Part shown: piece after piece, positions 57,423-63,361 of the stretch
How positions within the stretch are numbered: the first letter of the stretch is position 1
How the letters are laid out: each line of letters starts with the position of its first letter
NCBI GenBank assembly: GCA_903835065.1
Contig: CAILLO010000011.1
Span: forward strand, 1 to 63,361
Direction of reading: 5' to 3'
Length of the DNA: 63,361 nucleotides
Source: an uncultured Eubacteriales bacterium
GTDB lineage: Bacteria; Bacillota; Clostridia; Saccharofermentanales; UBA5734
Notes under the pieces: generated by a model
What the model saw: only the letters and a program-made list of their open reading frames with translations
The model's database searches: none
What the model was told of the DNA's origin: nothing
Position numbers and translations under genes: made by a program

Positions 57423-58367
57423 ATGCCCCGACACCCCCGCACGACTCTCTTCTGCGTTCTCGTCGGCCTCCTGTGCCTGACGACGGCCTGCTCGCTCCCG
57501 ACCTCGACGCCCGTTCCGACCGCGACGGCGGCGCCCACGCTGTCGCCCACATCGACGTCGCTCGGCTACGTCGACGTCCAGGACGGAGACCAGCTCGTGC
57601 GGGACATCATCCCCCGGATCGCCCGTGAATTCGCCTTATCCGTACCGGCCGTCGAGGCGGTCCTCGCGACGCCGATCGCGAGCCCCCTGATCGCCGCCGA
57701 CCTGACCGACTTCCGCCGCCTCGAGGGCATCCCCCCGCCCGGCCGCTACCCGGTCGTCCCGGGCTCGGACCCTACGATCCTTGTCCGCACCTGGATTCTC
57801 GCGGCCGAGGACCGCTACGCCGAACTCGTCGCGGAAGCCACCTCGCCCAATTCCCTGTCGGACCCCGACCGGCTCGCGCTGGCCTCCATGGTCGAGGCCG
57901 AGTGCCTGGCGAACGAGCATTACGACGAAGTCTCGACGGTCTTCCAGAACCGCCTGGCAGGGAAGTGGCTGCTGCGCAGCTGCGTCACCGCCGAATACGC
58001 GCTGGGCTTCCAGCGGCCGTACCTCACGAGCGCGGACCGCAAGGTCGCGAGCCCCTACGACACCTACGTCACGGCCGGTCTGCCGAAAGGGCCGATCTGC
58101 GTCGTCGACGACGGGAGCCTCCGGGCCGCGATCGCCCGACCGCTGGCGCAGGGCATCTACTACTTCTACTACGACTACCTCCGCGACGACATGTTCTTCT
58201 TCACCGGCGACACGACGGGCTACGATGCCTTCCACGCCGACGCCACGGCCTCGCGCGAACGGTACGACGCGCACTCGGACGTGCCCTCCGACGCGTTCGT
58301 CGACAAGCAGGTCCTGTTCGGGCACGGCCCGGTCGACTGGATGACCTGGAGCTACGGGTCGCGATAG
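57423..58367 (+). CDS. MltG-like endolytic transglycosylase domain in a lipoprotein
   Basis: A 314-residue protein. The signal peptide ends in the lipobox LTTAC, followed by a Pro/Thr-rich linker. The C-terminal half has the MltG/YceG catalytic region: LASMVEAECLANEHYDEVST, with Glu at the position of the catalytic residue, and ASPYDTYVTAGLPKGPICVV, the family motif. MltG normally has a membrane helix and cuts nascent peptidoglycan. Here the anchor is a lipid and the N-terminal LysM-like part is not seen. AGGAGGCCCTC precedes the ATG. It is probably a secondary, specialised MltG. Confidence 0.8.
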   Translation: MPRHPRTTLFCVLVGLLCLTTACSLPTSTPVPTATAAPTLSPTSTSLGYVDVQDGDQLVRDIIPRIAREFALSVPAVEAVLATPIASPLIAADLTDFRRLEGIPPPGRYPVVPGSDPTILVRTWILAAEDRYAELVAEATSPNSLSDPDRLALASMVEAECLANEHYDEVSTVFQNRLAGKWLLRSCVTAEYALGFQRPYLTSADRKVASPYDTYVTAGLPKGPICVVDDGSLRAAIARPLAQGIYYFYYDYLRDDMFFFTGDTTGYDAFHADATASRERYDAHSDVPSDAFVDKQVLFGHGPVDWMTWSYGSR

Positions 58368-58375
58368 ACCTCGGC

Positions 58376-59104
58376 CTACCGCTTCTCCAGCGCCTCCACG
58401 TTCAGGCAATCCAGCGAATCGCTGCGCCGCGCGGGCGCGACGAAGGAGACCGCGTTGCCGAGGATCCGACGCACGTTCGCGTCGTAGAAGGTCGGGTTCG
58501 CCTCGTGGCCCGGCTGGAAATAGAATACCTGCCCGAGGCCGCGCCGGAACAGGCACGCAGAGCGGAACACCTCGCCGCCCGCGAACCAGCCGATCAGCAG
58601 CGTCTCGTCGGGCGTCGGGATGTCGAACGGCTCGCCGTACATCTCCTCCACCAGCAATTCGAAGTGCTCGGGCACGCCGCGCAGGATCGGGTGCCCCGGA
58701 CTCGCCGTCCACAGGCGCTCGCGGTCGCCGTCGCGCCACTTGAGCGTGCAGCTCGTGCCCATGAGCAGCTTGAACGGCTTCGAGAAGTGCCCGGAGTGCA
58801 GGACGACCAGCCCCAGTCCCCGCAGCACGTGGTCGGCGACGAGCCTCGCGGTCTCGTCGGGGACGAGGTGGTGCGCGACGTGGCCCCACCAGACCAGCAC
58901 GTCGGTTTCCCGCAATACGGCGTCCGTCAGCCCGCAGTCCGGGTCGGCCAGCGTCGCGGTCCGGACCGTCGCGCCGGCCAGCGCGGGGTGCTCGCCGAAC
59001 GCGGCCGCTAGGACGCGGTGGATGCCTTCCGGATAGACGGCGGCGATCTCCGGTTCTTGCTTCTCGTGGACGAACTCGTTCCAGACCAGGATCCGGATGC
59101 CCAT
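58376..59104 (-). CDS. ThuA-like (trehalose utilisation/GATase-like) protein
   Basis: A 242-residue protein. It begins [20 protein letters not shown] and contains [19 protein letters not shown] and [20 protein letters not shown], which match the ThuA family of sugar catabolism operons. GAGGAGGTACGCC precedes the ATG at 59104. Neighbouring carbohydrate genes (GH172, GPH symporter) fit a sugar-related role. The reaction is unknown; ThuA has been linked to trehalose/sucrose 3-keto derivatives. Confidence 0.88.
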   Translation of the reverse strand: MGIRILVWNEFVHEKQEPEIAAVYPEGIHRVLAAAFGEHPALAGATVRTATLADPDCGLTDAVLRETDVLVWWGHVAHHLVPDETARLVADHVLRGLGLVVLHSGHFSKPFKLLMGTSCTLKWRDGDRERLWTASPGHPILRGVPEHFELLVEEMYGEPFDIPTPDETLLIGWFAGGEVFRSACLFRRGLGQVFYFQPGHEANPTFYDANVRRILGNAVSFVAPARRSDSLDCLNVEALEKR

Positions 59105-59183
59105 GGCGTACCTCCTCGGCGCGTCGGCGCCTGCCCTCAGCGTATCACCCGCGCCCCGCGAATTCCATGCCGGGGATTCCGAC

Positions 59184-59212
59184 TTGTCGGATGGCCCGGA
59201 GAGCTCTAGAAT
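59184..59212 (+). promoter_or_regulatory. Promoter of the LysM protein gene
   Basis: TTGTCG (59184-59189), a 17-base spacer and TAGAAT (59207-59212), 22 bases before the ATG. Confidence 0.6.
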
Positions 59213-59234
59213 CGGAAGAGAAGGGGGACGCGTC

Positions 59235-59945
59235 ATGAGCCGGTACGAGCCCGAACGCAGAAGGCCGACCCCTATCGGCGCCCTCGCCTGGGTCGCCGGC
59301 ATCGCGCTCCTCGCGGCCGTCGTCCTCTTCGTCGGCAAGCAGCTCGTGCTCTGGTCCAACGCGGCGCCCCCGACCGCGACCCCCGCCGCCGACGCCACCG
59401 ACGCGCCCTCGCTCACCGATGGCCAGCAGCCCACCGACACTCCGACGCCCGGCGACACGCTGCCCCCGACCGCGACCCCCACGGTCGAGATTTCGCCGAT
59501 TCCGCCCGAAGGGCTCACGTGCACGGTCCAGGAGAACGACTCGATCTGGGTCCTCTGCACACGTTTCTACGGCGAGTACTCCGAGGCCCTCGGCCAGCGG
59601 ATCATCGACGCGAACGTCGCGAAGCACCCCGCGATCTCCCCGGACGGCACTCTCTACGTCGGCTGGGTGATCCTCATTCCGCCGGGCGACCCCGACGTCA
59701 CCTTCGTTCCCCAACCCACCTCGACCCCGGCGCCGACGGTCGCGGTCTCGCCGATCCCCACCGAAGGCGCGTCCTGCAAGATCGTCTCCGGCAACACCCT
59801 CTCCGGCATCTGCATCCGCTTCTACGGCACGTCCTCCGACGCGCTCGTCCAGAAGGTCGTCGACGCCAACAAGACCAAGTATCCGACGATCTCCGCCAAC
59901 CACCTGCAGTCCGGCTGGGTGCTTGTCATCCCCTACGCTCCTTGA
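59235..59945 (+). CDS. Membrane-anchored protein with two LysM-like domains
   Basis: A 236-residue protein. One N-terminal helix ([20 protein letters not shown]) is followed by a Pro/Thr/Asp-rich linker, a LysM-like repeat (residues ~95-155: [28 protein letters not shown]), a second linker and a second repeat (residues ~175-235: [28 protein letters not shown]). Each repeat has an unusual Cys pair (C...C) that could form a disulfide. Likely role: peptidoglycan binding or wall positioning. AGGGGGACGCGTC precedes the ATG. Confidence 0.85.
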   Translation: MSRYEPERRRPTPIGALAWVAGIALLAAVVLFVGKQLVLWSNAAPPTATPAADATDAPSLTDGQQPTDTPTPGDTLPPTATPTVEISPIPPEGLTCTVQENDSIWVLCTRFYGEYSEALGQRIIDANVAKHPAISPDGTLYVGWVILIPPGDPDVTFVPQPTSTPAPTVAVSPIPTEGASCKIVSGNTLSGICIRFYGTSSDALVQKVVDANKTKYPTISANHLQSGWVLVIPYAP

Positions 59946-59970
59946 CACCCCATCCCCCCACGCACACAAT
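59942..59970 (+). promoter_or_regulatory. Promoter of the PlsC-like gene
   Basis: A perfect TTGACA (59942-59947), a 17-base spacer and CACAAT (59965-59970), 45 bases before the ATG at 60016. Confidence 0.7.
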
Positions 59971-60015
59971 GGGATGAGGCCGAAACCCAGTAGGGCTCCT
60001 GTTCTGGAGGGTGTC

Positions 60016-61497
60016 ATGGGGAAGAAGCAAACCGCGCTCGTGCGCGATCCGATCCGCAAGGCACACAAGCGCCATATCCTGCCGCGCTCGAAGTTGTCGA
60101 AGCCGATGCTCGTCGTCGGCCGCGCGCTCATGCCGACCTACATGCAGGCCGTCCTCAACTTCCGCGACGTCGAGGTCCGCAAGGCCGACAAGGCGATTTC
60201 CGCCCTGCGTGACTTCGAGGAGGGCCGCACGCGCCTGATCGTGGCCTTCCGCCACCCGTACGGCGACGAGCCGCAGCTCCTCTTCCAGGTCTTCAACAAC
60301 CTCCTGCCGCGCATCGCCCGCCGCAGCGGCTTCCCCCTGCGCCGCCGGCCGCACCTGCGCTTCCTGCACGACTACGCCGTCCCGCTCTGGGGCGACGCCT
60401 TCATCCGCTTCCTCCTGCCTCGCATCGGCTCCGTGCCCGTCTACCACGTCAAGTTCGACGCGGTCAGCCTCAAGCTCATCCGCGGCATCCTCCTCGAGGA
60501 CCGCTACCCGCTCGCGCTCGCGCCCGAGGGCCAGGTCTCGTACCGCAGCGAAGCGCTGCCGCGCATCGAGCAGGGCACCGTGCGCATGGGCTTCTGGACC
60601 GTCAAGGACCTCGAGAAGCTCGGTCGTCCGGAGCACGTGAAGATCCTGCCGCTGTCGATCCACTACCGGTTCGACCCGCGGGACGAGAAGAAGCTCTGGG
60701 CCGTCCTCGACCGCCTCGACCGGATCTGCGGCTTCAACCCGTCGCCCGTCCTCGCGAGGTTCCGCACGGGGCCGTCCACGACCGTCGGCCTGCAGCGCCG
60801 CGTCGACGCCCTCGAGAACCGCGTCCTCGACCTGACCGAGACCTTCTACGCGACGTCGTACGGATTCGTGCCCGCGCCCCGCCCGGTCGTCGACGACGCC
60901 GACCCCGACGCCGCGCCCGCCGCCACCGTCACGGCGCCCGAAGCGATCGCCGCACGGCGAAGACGCTGGGAGGCCCTCATGGCGTGCGCGCTCGCCACCG
61001 CCGAGCACGGCCTCGGCCTCGTCGGGGCGACCCCCGACGGGGAGATCATCCAGCGCGTCTACCGCATCCGGCAGGAATGCTGGGACCGGATCTACCCGGA
61101 GCAGCCGGTCGAAGGCCTGCCGCCGCTCGAGACCGCCTTCTCGAACCGCCGCGCCGGCGAAGCCTGGTACGCCATGCGCCACATGGAACTCTGCGACATC
61201 ATGTACTACCTCGATGCCGGCTACGAGCAGGGGCGAAATGGGGACGGCCCGGACCTCGACCGCATCGTGGAGGCGATCTACAGCCTCGACGACCTGGTGT
61301 CCCGCCTCATGGGCGGCGACTTCTCCAACCGGATGAACCTGCTCCGCAAGCGCGCCACGATCATCGCCGGCGACCCGATCGACCTGAACGACTACAACGT
61401 CGTGGGCGAGAAGGTCACCCGCCTCGCCTGCCAGCAGGCCACCGACGAACTCCGGAAGCGCTTCGACGCCCTGATCGAGGAATCCTACGGACTCTAG
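60016..61497 (+). CDS. PlsC-like (1-acylglycerol-3-phosphate acyltransferase-like) protein
   Basis: A 493-residue protein, about twice the usual PlsC length. Residues ~60-290 resemble the acyltransferase domain: FRHPYGDEPQLLF, where PlsC has NHxxxxD, and LAPEGQVSYRSEALPRIEQG, where PlsC has FPEGTRS. The His-Asp spacing is one residue shorter than usual, so the catalytic assignment is tentative. The C-terminal ~200 residues are helical and not recognised. CTGGAGGGTGTC precedes the ATG. It probably esterifies a glycerolipid. Confidence 0.75.
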   Translation: MGKKQTALVRDPIRKAHKRHILPRSKLSKPMLVVGRALMPTYMQAVLNFRDVEVRKADKAISALRDFEEGRTRLIVAFRHPYGDEPQLLFQVFNNLLPRIARRSGFPLRRRPHLRFLHDYAVPLWGDAFIRFLLPRIGSVPVYHVKFDAVSLKLIRGILLEDRYPLALAPEGQVSYRSEALPRIEQGTVRMGFWTVKDLEKLGRPEHVKILPLSIHYRFDPRDEKKLWAVLDRLDRICGFNPSPVLARFRTGPSTTVGLQRRVDALENRVLDLTETFYATSYGFVPAPRPVVDDADPDAAPAATVTAPEAIAARRRRWEALMACALATAEHGLGLVGATPDGEIIQRVYRIRQECWDRIYPEQPVEGLPPLETAFSNRRAGEAWYAMRHMELCDIMYYLDAGYEQGRNGDGPDLDRIVEAIYSLDDLVSRLMGGDFSNRMNLLRKRATIIAGDPIDLNDYNVVGEKVTRLACQQATDELRKRFDALIEESYGL

Positions 61498-61515
61498 TCC
61501 CGCAAGGAGGCACGC

Positions 61516-62925
61516 ATGGCCAGCAACGGTACGCCCGACAACGTCCCCGCCCCGACCTCCGCCCCCGCTCCCGCGCCCGCCCGCCTCTCGCTACGCACGA
61601 AACTCGGCTTCGGCGTCGGCGACCTCGGCGGCAACCTGTTCTTCACCGCCATGGGATTCTACGGCCTCTTCTACCTCACCGAGATCGCCCGCGTCTCCGC
61701 CGCCATCGCCGGCGTCGCCTTCGCGATCAGCAAGGTCTGGGACGCGCTGGCCGACCCGCTCATGGGCTACGTCTCCGACAACACGCGCACGCGCTGGGGC
61801 CGCCGCCGCCCGTACCTCCTCTTCGGTTCGGTCCCGCTCCTGCTCGCCGTCTGGTACTTCTTCTCCGCCCCGACGTTCCACACCGAGACCGCGCAGCTGA
61901 TCTGGGCCTCGGCGATGCTGATCGTCATGTACACGGCCTACACGGTCGTCAACATCCCCTACGGCGCCCTCACGCCCGAGCTCACCAAGGACTTCAAGGA
62001 GCGCAGCACGCTGAACGGCTTCCGCTTCAGCTTCGCCGTCGTCGGCACGATCCTCGGCGCCGCGGCCGCCATGCTCGTCGGCTTCTTCGGCACCGACGCC
62101 CGGTTCGGCTGGTCCATGACCGGCCTCGTCTTCGGCGCCGTGATGGCCGTGACGACCCTGCTCACGTTCTCCTCGGTCCGCGAGCCCGACCACTCCGCCG
62201 AGCCGCGCGTCCGCACGAAGTTCTTCTCCACCTACTTCACCGTCTTCCGCAACCGCGACTACCTCAAGCTCGCGCTGGTGTACACCTTCCACCTCACCGG
62301 CCTCACCTTCGTCCAGGCCATGCTCCCGTACTACTTCAAGTACGTCTTCAAGAACGACGGGATGACCACGATCGCGCTGCTGCTCATGCTAGTCGTCGCC
62401 ATGCTGTTCATCCCGGTGTCCGTCGCCGTCTCCAAGCGCATCGGCAAGAAGGCCACCTACCAGATCGCCCTCGGCATCCTCGCCGTCGCCTGCCTGATCA
62501 TCTTCTTCCTCGGCCACGTCCTCGGCATGTATTTCACGATCGGGGTCATGGTCCTGGCCGGCATCGGCGTCGGCTTCGCGTACGTGCCGCCCTTCGCCAT
62601 GCTGCCCGACGTCGTCGAAGTGGACGCGGTCCGCACGAAGACCCGCAAGGAAGGCGCGTACTACGGCATGTGGACCTTCTTCACGAAGATCGGCAGCGCC
62701 GCGGCCATCATCCTCACCGGCTTCCTCCTCGCCCTCGCCGGCTTCCAGGAGCCGACCGCGGCCAACCAGGTCGTCTCGCAGTCCGATTCGGCGCTGGTCA
62801 TGATGCGCTGGCTCATCGGCGTGATCCCCTTCGTGTTCTTCCTCGGCGGCACGCTGCTGGTCCAGCTCTACCCGCTGGACGAGAAGACCTACGACGCGAT
62901 CGTGCTGGAGTATACGGGAAAGTAG
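61516..62925 (+). CDS. GPH family (glycoside-pentoside-hexuronide:cation) symporter
   Basis: A 469-residue protein with twelve membrane helices. The GPH/MFS_2 signatures are the N-terminal GVGDLGGNLFFTAMGFYGLF, the loop YVSDNTRTRWGRRRPYLLFG, and the Asp-bearing DALADPLMGY. It imports a glycoside or sugar with Na+ or H+. CGCAAGGAGGCACGC precedes the ATG. It starts 18 bases after the PlsC-like gene and is probably co-transcribed with it. Partners could be the GH172 and ThuA-like genes. Confidence 0.92.
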   Translation: MASNGTPDNVPAPTSAPAPAPARLSLRTKLGFGVGDLGGNLFFTAMGFYGLFYLTEIARVSAAIAGVAFAISKVWDALADPLMGYVSDNTRTRWGRRRPYLLFGSVPLLLAVWYFFSAPTFHTETAQLIWASAMLIVMYTAYTVVNIPYGALTPELTKDFKERSTLNGFRFSFAVVGTILGAAAAMLVGFFGTDARFGWSMTGLVFGAVMAVTTLLTFSSVREPDHSAEPRVRTKFFSTYFTVFRNRDYLKLALVYTFHLTGLTFVQAMLPYYFKYVFKNDGMTTIALLLMLVVAMLFIPVSVAVSKRIGKKATYQIALGILAVACLIIFFLGHVLGMYFTIGVMVLAGIGVGFAYVPPFAMLPDVVEVDAVRTKTRKEGAYYGMWTFFTKIGSAAAIILTGFLLALAGFQEPTAANQVVSQSDSALVMMRWLIGVIPFVFFLGGTLLVQLYPLDEKTYDAIVLEYTGK

Positions 62926-63018
62926 GGGGACAGAAAACAGCAGCCGGACCGGAAACCGGCACGGGAGCAACGTACCGTGACGAGCGAGACCGATTCTGAA
63001 TGGGTTCCCATATTGGCC

Positions 63019-63361
63019 TTACGAATCGCTGGTTCCCTTGATTCGAGCGTCGATTTCCGAAGTAGGTAATCGAATCTTGCCGCCATTTGCGCGCTGGATT
63101 CTTTGCATGATATTTACATACATATCCTGCTCAATGATTCGTTCTTCCAGCAACAGATCAAGAAGGCCCAGTGTTTCCATGACATCAACGCCTTCCTGTC
63201 GAGCCACTTTTCGAAGCGGGCCATCTGTCGTCAACAAATACAAATTTCTGGCTTTCGCGACGGCGAGTGCGTGTGAGTCATAACGTGAAAGTTTCGGATG
63301 GTCGCTCTGGTATTGCATAGAAGCGTACAATTCCTCGAGGGTCAGTTCAATCGGACTCGAG
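63019..63361 (-). CDS. PIN-domain protein (DUF3368-like), C-terminal part; gene runs off the window
   Basis: The minus-strand frame is open through the window end, so only the last ~114 residues are seen. SRYDSHALAVAKARNLYLLT followed by TDGPLRKVARQEGVDV is the C-terminal half of a PIN nuclease domain with two of the conserved Asp residues. The tail LLEERIIEQDMYVNIMQRIQ is typical of DUF3368-type toxins. Such proteins are usually toxin partners of a small antitoxin gene, which would lie beyond the window. The gene is clearly more A/T-rich than the rest, which suggests transfer. Confidence 0.75.
   Translation of the reverse strand, partial: SSPIELTLEELYASMQYQSDHPKLSRYDSHALAVAKARNLYLLTTDGPLRKVARQEGVDVMETLGLLDLLLEERIIEQDMYVNIMQRIQRANGGKIRLPTSEIDARIKGTSDS

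Noticed and set aside
1-63361. tRNA, rRNA or transposase genes
   Set aside because: I looked for tRNA-like GTTCGAATC arms, rRNA-like runs and transposase or integrase motifs and found none that hold up; a covariance and profile search would be needed to be certain.

Overview
The window is high-GC bacterial chromosomal DNA (roughly two thirds G+C by eye), densely coding, with clear Shine-Dalgarno sites and TATAAT-like -10 boxes. The gene content (DUF3784, DAK2-DegV fusion, CTC-type bL25, RIC/DUF438 repair proteins, an RsgI-like protein, Pro/Thr-rich lipoprotein linkers, a Dlt-like cluster, BmrCD-like ABC exporters) suggests a Gram-positive-type, probably anaerobic member of the Bacillota (Clostridia-like). 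This is an inference; no rRNA, tRNA or marker gene in the window fixes the taxon.

Layout. 133-8159: membrane and lipid genes (DUF3784, DUF2177, DAK2-DegV fatty-acid kinase, DUF1295, PlsY, fatty acid desaturase, YhhN). They are interrupted by a more A/T-rich AlbA_2/GHKL gene that sits exactly between two copies of a 23-bp direct repeat. 8307-15290: an MttB-family methyltransferase behind a structured leader, a minus-strand ABC transporter plus two-component operon, and two secreted or small proteins. 15522-18216: bL25, small genes, and a PAS/degenerate-GGDEF protein behind a leader with mutually exclusive hairpins. 18391-24956: a tight operon of transglutaminase, Asp/Glu racemase, adenylation enzyme, carrier protein, MBOAT acyltransferase and SGNH-like protein, which looks like a Dlt-type aminoacylation system with its own racemase. 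25033-28246: lipoprotein, two PfkB kinases, CDGSH protein.

28427-35367: a nitrosative/oxidative stress island (Rieske protein, Cys-rich Crp/Fnr regulator, RIC, DUF1858-like, DUF438, NapH-like FMN protein, then a two-component system). A perfect 14-bp FNR-like palindrome lies near -41.5 of the inferred RIC promoter. 35364-42759: zinc-ribbon protein, DedA, anchored protein, then a Gfo/Idh dehydrogenase / AEC transporter / cupin-aminotransferase operon behind a LacI-like palindrome. 43008-47366: membrane glycosyltransferase, a gap holding a ferritin-like gene fragment and an 89-bp duplicate of the epimerase gene start, an RsgI-like protein and the epimerase-like gene.

47458-63361: aldo/keto reductase, an XRE regulator fused to a bactofilin-like repeat domain, a PadR-controlled divergent locus with three ABC half-transporters, GH172-family enzyme, RidA, MltG-like lipoprotein, ThuA-like protein, LysM protein, PlsC-like acyltransferase, GPH symporter, and a PIN-domain gene cut by the window end. 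No tRNA, rRNA, CRISPR array, transposase or integrase gene was recognised.
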